Program-made: the position numbers and the translations under genes
The notes under the pieces: model-generated
Told to the model about the DNA's origin: nothing
Databases searched by the model: none
Seen by the model: the letters and a program-made list of their open reading frames with translations, nothing else
Assembly: GCF_019112545.1 (NCBI RefSeq)
Contig: NW_025064899.1
Location: forward strand, 823,364 to 887,363
Origin: Guyanagaster necrorhizus
Lineage: Eukaryota; Basidiomycota; Agaricomycetes; Agaricales; Physalacriaceae
Length of the DNA stretch: 64,000 bases
Direction: 5' to 3'
In this document: in pieces, positions 1-12,147 of the stretch
How the letters are laid out: each line of letters begins with the position of its first letter
Numbering within the stretch: position 1 is the stretch's first letter

Positions 1-2115
1 TATATTTCTTCCACCATATTGTTGATTACTTCCTTGGCTCAGGTTTTATATACTCAGTTCTTGAGTATGGCTTTTGCTGCCTTCTCCATTGCAACATCCT
101 TGATAGCTCTCTAGATCCATTCAGTTTCAAATGGCTTGAGCCATCTGTTGGAGATCTCTCTCTCTATTCAGCCCTCAAGTATTTGAGCTTTTTGTTTTGG
201 TGATTCTTTGGCAGGAGATATGATAGTTGATATGGGTATATTCAAATACATGCATAATTTAGACATAGTTGTATCTATAGAGGAGCTATTAGTCTGTTCT
301 GTGGCTACTGCTGATGTCCTGTCAAGTCCTTTGGCTGATCTGATGAAATTGCTCATTGGTTGGCCCCATCTTTTACCTCTTTGACTTAGGTGTTCTTGCC
401 AAGTTCTTCTTTTTCTTTCTGTAATTCGGCAATCTGTGTCTTAATGTTCTCATGCATCTGCTTCTTCTTTGGGCAATCTCTAGACATGTGGTCTTTCTGG
501 CCACAGTTAAAGTATTTACTCTCCTTCTTGAGATGGTTGATATCCATTAGCTTATCAGTTCCAGTATATGTGGTACTAGTTCCAGCCTTCTGAGTTTCAT
601 AAGAGGGGGTAGTTGTTGTAGTTGTAGTTTTAGCATTTCCAGACTGATTCCTAGGCTTTGTGTTTGGTGTTTGCCCTGGCTTTTTGTATTTCTGTGGATT
701 CAACTGCTCAGCCTTCTGTCATTGCCACTCCTTGTACATCTTGATTATACACTCCTTCCATTCATCATAGCTCTTCAGGATAAATTTACCAATGTCTGAA
801 ATCATTTTGATGTAGGATGATAGAGCTCCTCATTTGAGTGCTTCCACCATTCTTCTATCATTGATGACATTGTCTTATATTCCAGTGAGCTTGGCCAATC
901 ATTTCAGCTTATCAAAGTACTTAGTAGCTGCATTGTTGCCTATCTTGAATTCCTTGATTTTTGCTTTATAAACTTCTTGTACTATGAGATTGATGAATTT
1001 GTCATTTAACATTTGTTTGAACACCAGCCATGATGGTAGCCAGTAGTGCTGGCATGTGGAGGAATGAAAGTTTGATGAAATCAAAATCCATCATGTTTTC
1101 ACTTTGTCTTCCAGGTATAAAGAGGTAAAGGTGACCTTATTCATGTCAGTCCTGAGATACATGATGTAGACTTCAAAATATTGCTCACAGTTGATAAGAA
1201 AGTGATCAATATTGTATAAGATACTCTTGAAGAGATGAGTTTGTAGAGCAGATTAGGCTTGCACTGCAGGACAGCTGCATTTTCCAGGAGTGCACTCATC
1301 AGATTAGGATATTGATCAAATAGAGGGCACCACCACTCAGTGGGCAGGCCCAAGAAGAAGTGTAAGGAGTTATCATCAGTCACAGGACTTCTGGCAGGAG
1401 CAGCCTCTTTGCATACAATGATGCCATTGTGAATTGTAAACCTGAGTTTGATGGCTTTAGGATCATCCCTGATCAGTTTCTTTCCTCCTCTGCTTCTCTC
1501 AGCTTCATTAGGTGGAGGTTGTCCTCTGAGGAGTCTGCTGACTTTGCCAGTCCACAGGTTGCAGAATCCAGTAGTTTGAGTACTAGACCATGGTTGGCTT
1601 TGGGTAAGTCATATTACCATAGTTCAGATCAAAGGAGTGAAATATGAATTTCAGCTCATTATAGTTTGAATAGAGGATACCATGTAAATGGCATATTTTA
1701 GGGTTACTGAAGGAGTCTATGGCATTGGCTGAATATCATACTTTGATTGATATTCAGAAAGTCAGTGGAGCTGGTCCTCCAGATATCTTCTGTTGTAAAT
1801 AGAAATTGCATATTTAGTGGTAGTATACTGTAAAATATCCTACCTTTCAAGATTATCTGCAGAAATATACTTCTGTCTAAGAGATATGGCCAACCAGATC
1901 TTGTTTCTCCATAAGAATGCCATACTATCCTGATACAGCTTATTGTACTCTTTTTTGCATATCCATTATATCTCCTCTATTAGCATCTCTTCATCTGTTT
2001 CCTTCTCTGCATATTCTGCAAGTTTCTTCCAGTCAAGAGAGATGTTGTCCCTCCTGCCATTCTCCTCATTTCCACTATCCTTCTTGAGGAAGCTGTTATA
2101 TGGGTCATAGATGAG
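1..2115 (-). mobile_element. 3' part (gag region) of an inverted Ty3/Gypsy element, split by a younger element
   Basis: On the minus strand this stretch encodes a decayed Gag. The zinc-knuckle part lies at 386-703 (CFNCGQKDH-type CCHC box, read here as YFNCGQKDHMSRDC, first Cys mutated to Tyr) and retrotransposon-gag blocks lie upstream at about 899-1,383. It aligns segment by segment with the gag of the element at 2,116-10,179: the lysine-rich block after the knuckle is shared, and the stretch around 1,800-2,115 matches about 4,110-4,400. It is the continuation of the inverted element at 10,180-12,064, interrupted by the inserted copy. Many stops are present and there is no intact ORF. The pol region would lie left of base 1. 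No function is expected. Confidence 0.8.
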
Positions 2116-2553
2116 TGTTATGATTTTTCATCTTTTTCTTCTCTTTTAACCTCTATTTATGCTTAGTCAGAGTGTCAGAACAAATGCCTAAGATTGTGAG
2201 ACAGAAGGCTTAGTCATCACATCTGCTATTGTCTCTCGATGCAACAGCATTGTCTGACAATGCAGCCAGCCTTTTATGTATGGTAATGACACTCTAGGAC
2301 AATGAGCACAAAAGACAGAGAGATACATAATAAGTACATAGAATCAGTACAGTATTTAAGGAGCTCACTCTTGCTGGTAAATCCTCAGCTTCAAGCTAAA
2401 GTTTATTCACACCATTCTACTCTCAAGCTGACTTCTCTTGGCCTTGTGACACACAGAATCAGAAGCACATCAGTGAACCCAGATGATTGCCCAAAGTGCA
2501 AAGCAACTTCTGTTTATCATGTGTTTCTATTCACATGACACTTGGATCTAACA
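2116..2553 (+). repeat. 5' LTR of the full-length Gypsy element
   Basis: It starts TGTTATGATTTTTC and ends GGATCTAACA, so the termini are the inverted TGTTA...TAACA type. It matches 9,763-10,179 closely. It is about 21 bp longer because of a short partly duplicated block near 2,235-2,255. A TATA-like TATTTAA lies at 2,353-2,359. The 12-mer GCTTCAAGCTAA at 2,388-2,399 sits about 35 bp downstream, where transcription would be expected to start. Confidence 0.9.
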
Positions 2554-2554
2554 A

Positions 2555-2566
2555 TTAGCTTGAAGC
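2555..2566 (+). other. Presumed self-primer binding site
   Basis: TTAGCTTGAAGC lies one base inside the 5' LTR. It does not begin with TGG, which a site for a tRNA 3'-CCA end would require. Instead it is the exact reverse complement of GCTTCAAGCTAA at 2,388-2,399 in the LTR, near the inferred RNA start. The same primer site is present in the inverted element (11,597-11,608 on the plus strand). This is the organisation known for Tf1-type elements that prime from their own RNA 5' end; use as a primer here is inferred. Confidence 0.7.
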
Positions 2567-2986
2567 TTCATCTTCCCTTTCTCAAGCCCAATTGTGCTGA
2601 GAAACTGAATGCCACTAGCCACTACTACTGACTTTAATTATGACTTTTTTGAATTGATAGCTTCTATCATTGGAATGCTACTAGGTCTTCTAGCTATCAT
2701 TATCCTTTGCCATGGATGACAATCAGTAACTGCTTGGATAGTCAGACACTATCAAGCATTTCAGCAAGTCCATGCTATACTTCAAAATGTAACCCCAGAT
2801 CTCTCTTTCCATGACATCTCCACCTCTATCAGAACATCCTTCCAGCCACAAGAACAACCTGTATCTGAAACCAGGGCTAGCAACCCATCTTCGAGGAGCC
2901 TTCAGAAAGAAGAAGAACCCCAATACCCCTTTCAATGACTCAGCAGAAACAGCAACCCTACTCTCACAGAATTCCAGAACCCTTGA

Positions 2987-4260
2987 ATGATGAACATCAC
3001 CCAGGAGCTTGAGGAGGTCTCCAGTAATGTCTCTTCAGCCTCTGCCCCCAGCTCTTCAGCCTCTCCAGTCACTCCAGGGATTGAAAACTGTGCTCAGGAC
3101 TCCCTTAATGCCACTTGGATGGCTCTGAGACCCCAGACAACCCCCAACACCCCCCACCATTCCCTCTATGCTACTTCTGAGCCAAGCCCATCCATTAGCA
3201 GGCTGGGGCTCAATGACCCCCATGGATAAACCATCCACCAGGATTTCATGAATGTGGAGCTTGCCATTGCTGCAGTAGCAGATCCCCACAATCATATCTA
3301 TGTTGAGAGTCAGCCAGAGGAAGAAACAGCAAGTGCAAGAGGAAGAATTGCCTGAGACAGAATCATTTGATGAGTTTTCTCAGACTGGGACCTTACAGTC
3401 CTCTTTGATTACAATACAGCAGTCCAGCAGCAGCAGCAGAACCAGGCCTATCAGGCAGAAATCCAGTGAGCTCAGGAGGAGCTTGCCAACTATGTCCAGG
3501 CAGAGGCCCAGCAAGAGTATGAAGAAGCAGAATATGACAGACAGGGGCAATGACAGCAATGATAGGAGGAGGCCAAGAGACTGAGGTCAGCCTCTCTCAG
3601 TTGATATAGGCTCTGAACTGATTTCTCAGGATCTCCTTTCAGGGAGCCTGACTTAGAGGCTGACCCATGGACAGGACCAGCCAGTATTGTTAGCAGAGAC
3701 GAGGCAATCCAAAGAGAACAGACTGCCAGGGCCAACAACTGCCCCTCTTCTCTTCAATATCCTGCCAGGACCAATATCATTTCCTCTGATGCCGACTCTG
3801 TCCTCAGAGCCTACAGACTCTGAGTACCAGACAATGCCCACATCTCCGACCATACCCTCCACTGATTTCTGGAGAGTCGAGTTGCTCACCAGTTTCTTGA
3901 TCTCGGATTCCAAAGAAACTTTGGTCTCTATAGCCAAGAACTGGAGAAAGAAAGAGCATGCAGTGAAACATGATATAGCCAGCTCCCTAATATCCCTGTC
4001 CAGCCAATGACTCTCAGTCCTGACCCAAGCACTGCCAGGTCCAGTGCTAGGGTTGATGACAAGCTCTCCAGCAATGCTCAGGCCAGCCATCCTATCCATC
4101 TATGATCTGCCTGTTGGTTCCCTCCTCAAGAAAGGAGACAGTGGGAATGAGGGTGATAAGAAGGACAGTGAGGGTCCATTTCAACTTGAACAATTCATGG
4201 AATATACAGACCACAAAACAAATAAAGAAGCATTAAAGAAAGAAATCGAGAGAGAGTGAG
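2987..4260 (+). pseudogene. Leader / N-terminal Gag-region reading frames of the Gypsy element
   Basis: Between the 5' LTR and the recognisable Gag domain there are serine/proline/glutamine-rich open stretches (2,987-3,229; 3,300-3,584; 3,687-4,010; 4,044-4,259). Their relatives occur on the minus strand at 10,143-11,180 in the inverted element; for example, the SIAK.WRK motif is shared. The conservation shows this was coding sequence, probably the low-complexity N-terminal half of Gag, now broken by stops. No enzymatic motif is visible. Confidence 0.6.
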
Positions 4261-4959
4261 GAAAAGAATATCAAGGACTATACAAGCAAGGAATGCTTTT
4301 TTTATGGAGGGACATCTGCTGAAGGGCTATACCCCTAGGACAGAAATATAAGTATGCAATTAACACTGAGAAACCAGAAATTTTACAGTATGCCACAACC
4401 AAGTATGCCTGAGAGGAATACAGCTGACAGCATCCAGAAGACTCCCTCAAGCCGATGTCTCCATATCAACCCAAAAGCCAATCAAAACCAATGCTGAGAT
4501 CTCCACCCATTCTGCTAAAACAAGCCATATACACAGCACTATCTATCTGAAGTAATGCCAGAACATCAGATCCTTCAATCTGAAGTATGGCAATCCAGTT
4601 CACCAGAACCTGACAACAGCTGAGTCCTTCAGCCCAACAGCACAAAGAGTTCTGAAACCCTTGGACCAGCAAAGGAAGCTGGCTTCTCAGAGGACAGCCA
4701 CCTCCTGATCAGGCAGAGACCAGTGGGACAGAAAAGGAACTGATACAAGATGACTCTGAGGTGGTCTGCCTCAGATTCATGATATGAGATGGAGTCATCA
4801 TGCAGACAGATGATATTTAAAAGAGGAGTCTGATCACTGATGACCACTTCCTTCACTCATTTCCTGGGCCTCCACAAGAGTGGAATCAGCCTCCCTTCTC
4901 AGAATAGTCCAACCTAATGGGCACCTTACCTGAGAATACTGCCATCCTACAATGCCAAC

Positions 4960-5867
4960 CTGATTTGCTATGAAAGCTCCATTCTTTTAAAGGAGCATCA
5001 GATGATATTGACCGATTCCTGGTTGATTGTGAACAGTATTTCAAGGTTTATATCAGATATCTTAGCATCAATATGAACAAAGTCATTTTTGCTGCCTCTT
5101 ATCTCAAAGAAAAAGCAAAAAACTGGTGGATCTTGATCTCCCCAAACTTCTGATCAATAACCCAGGGACACTATCGGTATTCCTCATGGCCAGTGTTCAA
5201 ACAAATGCTTCATGATAAATTCATCAACTCAGCAATACAAGAAATACACAAACAAAAGATCAAGGAGTACAAAATGGGAGATAAAGCAGCAACAGACTAT
5301 TTCGATGAGCTGGAATGCCTCACGAAGCTCACCAAGATATGAGATGATATAGCAAATGATGGGCAAATGGTCAAGGCTCTCAAGAGGGGTGTCCCTTCTT
5401 TATATATAATGATGATCTCCACTATCAGCATCAAAGCATTAATGCTGATAGGCTATGATGAATGAAAGAAATGGATCATTGAAATGTATAAAGAACAACA
5501 AAGGCAGAAAGCAGAATCATCAACACTCCAAGACTACACCAAGAAATCGACCCTGCCAACCCTGAATAAGTCAGAGCAAACTGCCAGAAAGTCATCAGGA
5601 TCCTCAACGGCCCCTGCCTATGGAGCACAGAAGATGGGAACAGGAACAACATATACTGGAGCTGGGAAACCAATAGATGTGGACCAGCTAAAAAAAGAGG
5701 GCAAGTGCTTCAATTGTGGTCAGAAAGATCACATGGTGAAAGACTGCCTGAAGAAGAAGAGAACACAAGAAGACATCCAAGCACAAATTGCAGAATTGCA
5801 GAAAGAAGATGAGAAACTAGAGAAGAAAACAAAAGTAGAGGAAGTAAAAGACAAGGCTGGCCAGTAA
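4960..5867 (+). pseudogene. gag domain with CCHC zinc knuckle (decayed)
   Basis: The frame shows a retrotransposon-gag type sequence (F...CEQYF, A..YLK..A..WW, F..F...F, Y...F..L) over about 5,000-5,470 with scattered stops. A 127-codon open frame follows at 5,484-5,867. It carries one intact CCHC box, CFNCGQKDHMVKDC, encoded at about 5,707-5,748, followed by a lysine/glutamate-rich coiled tail. Gag forms the particle and binds RNA. Stops upstream of the knuckle make a full-length product impossible. Confidence 0.85.
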
Positions 5868-6339
5868 ACAGTTCCACTGAGTTGGCCCAGAAATATGGTG
5901 TGCCCCTAACAGCTGCTGATTGGACTGATAGTTCCTCTGTAGTTATGACTATATATAAAGAGCATTCGAATATACTCACTGTTACCCCACACACCCAAGA
6001 ACTGCAACCAAAAACTCAAATGCCTATGGGCTGAACAAGGGCAGAGAGCCCAACAACTTGGCTCAAGCCATTTGACACAGAATAGACTTAGAGGGCAATC
6101 AGAAACACTAAAGACAAAGCAGCAGCCAGAGCCATGCTCAAAAATTAGATTCATCAGACCTGAGTCAAGGAGATGCTTGATGACACAGTGGAAGGAATAA
6201 AAAAGGCTGAATGATGCTGAGCCCTGGAATGGCTTGATGAACTCTGAGGACCATGAAAGTTTATTCAATGGTCCAAAACAGCTGGGCAAGATCTACTCAC
6301 TAAAGCTCAAATCAAGACCCTTATGTCTCAAACAACTCA

Positions 6340-9300
6340 TGCATAACAGCACTGATTGACAGCAGATGCACTGGAAGCTCTATCAATCATGCCTTCATCA
6401 ACAGGCACAAGCTCCCAACCTGAGCCATGGCTGCCCCAATTTCAGTTTACAACACTGATAGAACAAAAAATCAGGCCAGCTTGATCACCGAATTCATTGA
6501 GCTCAGGCTCACAATTGGTGATCATTCCAAATGAATTGACTTGGCGGTCACAGACCTCAGGACCAAAAAAATTTTTCTTGGCCATAATTAGCTAATACAC
6601 CATAATCCATTGATCAATTGGAAAACCAGATGAATCACATTCATGAGATGCTGGTGCTGGAAAATTCCATTTGAACTCCCTGATGAAGACCCAGAGGACC
6701 AATGGAATGAGGAAATAGAGGATGAAGAAACAATCTTGGCTATTGACATTCAATGTGAACTGCATGTTTGTGCAATATATCATGCCAACAACTTGGCTGC
6801 TAAAGCCAACGAGCAGAGAGAGGAGAAAACCTTCAAAGAAATGGTACCAGAGTGGGCATGCAACCTCAAAGACCTATTTGAGAAGAAAAGCTTTAATGAA
6901 TTGCCAGAACTGAAACCCTGAGATCATGCAATTGAACTGATCCTGAATGCAAATGCCAACCTGGATTGCAAGACGTATCTGCTTAGCAATAACAAACAAC
7001 AGGAACTTGACAAGTTTCTAGATGAAAACTTGTCTAGCAGTCATATTAGACCCTCAAAATCCCCCATGGTGTTGCTATTCTTCTTTGTCAAAAAGAAAGA
7101 TGGCAAGCTTTGACCAGTCCAAGACTATCAAAAGCTTAATGAGATGACCATCAAGAACTGATACTCTCTCCTGTTAATCTCAGAGTTAATGGACAAACTC
7201 CAAGATGCCAAATATTATACTAAACTTGATGTCTGATGGGGATATAATAATGTTCATATCAAAGAAGGGGATGAATGAAAAGTGGCATTCAGGATGAATC
7301 AAGGACTATTTAAGCCAATGGTCATGTTCTTTGGACTCACTAATTCTCCAGCAACATTCCAGTAGATGATGAGTGATATATTCAAGGATCTCATCACCAC
7401 TGGAAGAGTCACCATCTACCTTGATGACATTCTGATTATATTGAAAACCAAGGAGGAATATAGAAAGCTGGTATGACAAGTATTAGCCCTCATGAGGAAA
7501 CATAAGTTGTTCCTCAAGGCTGAAAAATATGAATTCGAGATACTTGAAACTGAGTACCTTGGGGTCATCATAAGTGAAGGGAGTATTCAGATGAACTCCA
7601 TCAAAGTAGCAGAGGTAACTGAATGGCCAGAGCTAGCCAAGAAAAAGAAGCTACAATCATTTCTCAGGTTTACAAACTTCTATTGGCAATTCATCTGAGA
7701 CTATAGCAAGATCATCTGACCCATAACACAGCTAACCAGCAATGCCTCCTAGATGTGAGGCCTCTCTCAACAAACAGTCTTCGATAACCTGAAAAGATGA
7801 TTAGCCAAAAATGTTGTACTTGCTATTCCTATGCAAAAAGGCAAATTCCAGATTGAGGCTGACTCAAGTGAGAGAGTGATCAGGGCTGTTCTATTCCAGA
7901 AACAGGACAAGAAATGGCATCCTATCACATTCCTATCCAAGGTGCTAATAATCACTGAGTGAAATTATGAAATCTATGATAAGAAGCTTCTTGCTATTAT
8001 GCTTGCCTTGGAGGAATGGCAGTATTATCTCATCAGGGCAGTAGAAGTTTTCAAAATCTGAACTGATCATCAAAACTTGTGATATTTCTGACAACCACAA
8101 AAATTGAACCACTGACAAGCCAGATGGATTACAGAGCTTAGCCAATACTGATATACACTGCATTATAAAGCCAGCACAGCAAACAAAAAGGCCAATCTCT
8201 TGAGCTGATGAGCAGATCATGATCAAGGGGGAGCAGATAATGAGGGAGTGACATTGCTTTGGCCTGAACATTTTAGGGCCATAATAATGCTGATAGAAGA
8301 AGAAATCCATGAACACATCAAAAGTGCCACTCAGAACAGTCACAAATGGAATCAGCAGATGGCTTCATCACTCAATCATGAGCAAGGAATAATGAAAGAG
8401 GGAGGATTAATCTATATTCCATGAGACCAAGGGCTCTATGGTGAGATCATAGCCATGTATCATGATCATGCTATGGCTGGCCACCCTGGTATTGCCAAAA
8501 TGAAAGAACTAGTGCTGTGAGAATACTAGTGGCCCAAAATGGGAAATAACACCACTGCATATGTTAAGGCATATGAAGTATGTCAATATAGCAAATCATC
8601 CACTCAAGTCCAAGCTGCACCGCTCCACCCCAATGAGATTCCATCATCCCTATGGACTCATATCTCTGTCAACATGATTACCAGTTTGCCAGATTGCAAT
8701 GGCTATGATGCCATCATCATCATAGTCAATCAATTCTTTAAAGTGATCATTCTGATCATCTGTTCAACTAAACTATCCTCTGAAGATTGGGCAAAAATCT
8801 TATGGGATAAGGTTTATGCCAAGTATGGTATGCCACAGATGGTTATATCTGATCGAGAACCTCAATTTGTTTCAAAATTCCTGAATGACCTCTATCATCT
8901 TCTTTCCATTAAACACAATGCATTCACTGCCTACCACCCTCAAACTGATGGGCAGATAGAGCATGTGAATCAGGAAGTTGAGAAGTACCTTTGCCTATTC
9001 ATTAACTATCAACAAGATGATTGGATAGAATAGCTAGCTCTTACTGCCTTTCAGCATAACAACTGAGTATATTCAGCAATGGAGAAAACCCCATTCCTCA
9101 TAAACTATGGGTGACACTCTAATATTGCACAAACAGAGCGACATCAAACTACAACCCCCGCTTCTGTGGACTTTGCCATTACAATGACAAAGATCCACAC
9201 AGAAACCAAGGCTGCCCTCAAAAAGGCTGCCATAACTATGAAAACCCAGTATGACAAGCACCAGTGGCTAGCACACAAATATTGTATAAGTGATAAGGTC

Positions 9301-9665
9301 TGGTTGGATACCACCAACCTTCACCTTCTATAACCCAAGTGTAAACTGGCTGACAAATGCACTGGTCTCTTTGCAATAGTAGCAAAGATAGGTGCCAATG
9401 CCTATAAACTGAACCTACTCAAAACCTGAAAGATCCACAATGTCTTTAATGAGACATTGCTAACTCCTTACATTGCTCCTGCATTCCCTAACCAACAGTG
9501 ACCCCCTCCTCCACCACTCGATCTTATCGATAATGAAGAACATTATAAAGTCAACCAAATTCTATATTATAAATTATAAAAAGTCAAGGCAAAAGGTGGT
9601 GGCACAACAACCACAGTGGATTACCTCATTAGTTAGAAGGGTTATGGACCAGAATCTAACTAATA
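6340..9665 (+). pseudogene. pol polyprotein relic (PR-RT-RNase H-IN-chromodomain)
   Basis: Blocks in order: a protease-like TALIDS... segment near 6,350; reverse transcriptase about 7,040-7,700, with the YLDD active site at about 7,417-7,428 and the FGLTNSPATFQ block just before it; RNase H about 7,840-8,210; integrase about 8,400-9,260. Integrase retains ISDREPQF and the E of the QTDGQIEHVNQEVE block, but the first catalytic Asp is Asn (ISVNMI). A chromodomain-like tail (YLIS-stop-KGYGPE) lies near 9,600-9,650. Stops interrupt every domain. A chromodomain places the element in the chromovirus branch of Ty3/Gypsy. Confidence 0.9.
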
Positions 9666-9750
9666 AATAAACAAAAAGTATATGAATACTGACAATGCTA
9701 TATATAACTATGAATTATCCCTAAATTAAGCCATCAGGACAATGGTCTTA

Positions 9751-9762
9751 AGAAGAGGGTAA
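9751..9762 (+). other. Polypurine tract of the Gypsy element
   Basis: AGAAGAGGGTAA directly abuts the TGTTAC start of the 3' LTR. This is the expected place and composition for the plus-strand primer. Confidence 0.7.
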
Positions 9763-10179
9763 TGTTACAATTTTTCACCTTTTTCTTCTCTTTTAACCCC
9801 TATTCATGCTTAGTCAGAGTGTCAGAACAAATGCCTAAGATCATGAGACAAAAGGCTTAGTCATCACATCTGCTATTGTCTGACAATGCAGCCAGCCTTT
9901 CATATACAGTAATGATGCTCTAGGACAATGAGCACAAAAGACAGAGAGATACATAATAAGTACATAGAACCAATACAGTATTTAAGGAGCTCACTCTTGC
10001 TGGTAAATCCCCAGCTTCAAGCTAAAGTTTATTCACACCATTCTACTCTCAAGCTGACTTCTCTTGGCCTTGTGATACACAGAATCAGAAGCACATCAGT
10101 GAACTCAGATGATTGTCTGAAGTGTGAGGCAACTTCTGTTTATCACATGTTTCTGTTCATATGATGCTTGGGTCTAACA
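9763..10179 (+). repeat. 3' LTR of the full-length Gypsy element
   Basis: It begins TGTTACAATTTTTC and ends GGTCTAACA. It is a near copy of 2,116-2,553, with the same TATTTAA and the same 12-mer GCTTCAAGCTAA at 10,014-10,025. The differences from the 5' LTR are mostly transitions plus one short indel. Both LTRs show the same TA-rich decay. Confidence 0.9.
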
Positions 10180-11609
10180 ATGGGCAGCACTAAGGGCTTG
10201 ATAGTTGCCAGCAAACTGGTCATTGTTGCTGGTGCTGAGTCTAGGGGTGTTGGCCAGAGAAGGAGGCTGAAGGGGGGCAGCTTCAATGCTAGAGTCATCT
10301 CTGTGGCCTTCTCACACTCTTGCTTTCTCCAGGTCTTAGCTATAGACATGGAAGTTTCAATAGAAATAGAGATTGAGGAAGAGCACTGACTCTTCCTCTC
10401 AGAAATCAGCAGAGTTCTCTGTCAGAAATGTGGGCATTGAGAGGTACTCTAAGCCTATAGGCATCAAGTACAGAGTCAGCATGCAAGAGGATGATGTCAG
10501 TATCAGTGATGCTGATGCTTCAGAGAGAGGAATTATTGTTCCTCCTATGGGCTTTATCAGCAGTGACTGCTTTGACAGATCCTGCCTATGGGTCTGTTTC
10601 TGATCTGGCAGGAGTATTAGATTCTCTGAATGAGAAGCTGGAATATTCTGTTCAGAGGCTGTAAGCACTGGAGCTCTCTGAGCTCCAGATGGTGGCTTTG
10701 AGTTCTCATTGTCATCTTCAGTACTGAGCATCATATAACTCATCATAATAGGCTGTCTCTCATTGGGCCTGCTCAGCTTCTGCCCAATCAAAGTCCCTGA
10801 TGACCTTCCTTTCTGTGGCCTTGATTTCCTCAATGGTGAAGTCTCTAGTGTCTTGCTCAAGCTGGTCAGTGACTGTTGGCCTCCAGAACTCCTGTGGATT
10901 CTCAGACCTAGGGTAGAAGTCATTGTACTCAGTTGGTGCTGGGCTGGACTCTGGAGTCATGTAGAGAGTCATATCTGGAGTGTGCAGGTGAAATGGGTTC
11001 AGGTCCTGGAGCCATTCTAGTGGCATTAAGAGAGTCCTGAGCATGGTTTCCAATCTTGTGCTTTAGGGAGGCAGTAGTGTTAGAGAGTGCATCATCAAAG
11101 AAGTCATGAGAGAGGTCTTTGTCTTTGTAGTCCAGAACTGGAGGGAACTCCAGTGGGACCCATGGATTTCTAAAGCCCATAAGCTGATTGTCCTGGTTTC
11201 ATCAGTCTGATCAGGCTGATCTTAAAGAATATCAGTGTCTCTCTTCTTCCTGAGAGCTCCTTGGATGCAAGCTGCTAGATCTGGCTTCAGATACAGTTTC
11301 AGCTATAGGCTAAAAGGAGGTTCTGGGAGAGACTGGAATGCTGTGGAGGGGGAGGTCAGAGGTGATATTTTGAAGGATATAGCAGATTTGTTGAAATTCT
11401 TGATAATGCCTGACTGTTCAAGCAGTGATTGATTAGCATCTCTGGCAAAGCTGGATAATCACTAATAATCCTAACAGTGTTCCAATGATGGAGGTGAGGA
11501 GTTTGAAGAACTTGTGGTCAAAATTTAGAGATGCTGTGTTGATGAATAGCATTCAGTTTTCTCCACACTATTATGCATGAGGAAAGAGAAGCAGCAGCTT
11601 CAAGCTAAT
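10180..11609 (-). mobile_element. 5' internal part of the inverted Gypsy element
   Basis: Read on the minus strand, this is leader and N-terminal Gag-region sequence. The open stretches at 10,929-11,180, 10,760-11,053, 10,399-10,923 and 10,143-10,349 resemble 2,987-4,259 of the other element in order. It joins the inverted LTR at 11,610. At 10,180 it meets the end of the inserted element. The remainder resumes at 2,115 and runs left. Confidence 0.8.
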
Positions 11610-12064
11610 TGTTAGACTCAAGTGGCATATGATCAAAACATGTCATAAACTAGTGTGATTTCATATTCAAATCTTCTATTACAGTTCACTTTATTATACT
11701 TTGTTGACCAAGTGCTATAAGGCCTTTGCAAATATAGCTTAAGAGTAGAATGAGATGAATAAACTTTAGCTCAGATTATACCAGTGAGAGCTGTTCTACT
11801 TATATACTACAAGTCCATAGTGATAAATATACTACTACTTATTATGTCTGTTTGAGTTATTATGCTTGTTGTCCTTGACTATCACTACTATCTATAATAG
11901 GGTTATTATGCATTATTAAGTATCATCATTGCATCAAAAGATAATGATAGACTCAGCTTATTGTGATAACTAAGCCAGTCTCACAATCCTAAGCACTGGT
12001 GTAGATGCTCTGACTAAGTATAAATAGGGGTTAATCCAAGAGAAAAAATGGAAAAATTGTAATA
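11610..12064 (-). repeat. Inverted LTR (5' LTR of the interrupted Gypsy element)
   Basis: On the minus strand it runs from a decayed TATTACAATTTTTC start (12,064) to GAGTCTAACA (11,610). It is clearly related to the LTRs at 2,116 and 9,763 but more diverged, and the first G of TGTTA has become A. The primer site TTAGCTTGAAGC directly follows inside the element. The LTR's own matching 12-mer near 11,764-11,775 has decayed. Confidence 0.85.
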
Positions 12065-12147
12065 GTCAGAAATAAAGAGATAACAGGATATAGATAGCCA
12101 ATGCAAAAGATATAGACAAGGAAGTTTATATGGATCATGTTCTATAC

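Larger units (their letters stand above)
2116..10179 (+). mobile_element. Chromodomain-type Ty3/Gypsy LTR retrotransposon, full length but dead
   Basis: Two direct LTRs (2,116-2,553 and 9,763-10,179) bound a complete but decayed gag-pol. The flanking 5-mers are ATGAG (2,111-2,115) and ATGGG (10,180-10,184), a probable 5-bp target duplication with one transition. Domain order on the plus strand is Gag, CCHC knuckle, protease remnant, reverse transcriptase (YLDD), RNase H, integrase and a C-terminal chromodomain-like tail. Dozens of in-frame stops sit where the family has Arg, Trp or Gln, as expected from C-to-T and G-to-A change. It retains a few CpG sites, unlike its surroundings, and is inserted in another element, so it is the younger of the two. 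Confidence 0.9.

Noticed and set aside
3653..4099. 148-codon minus-strand frame
   Set aside because: Antisense to the Gag-region of the Gypsy element, whose plus-strand reading is conserved in the second element.
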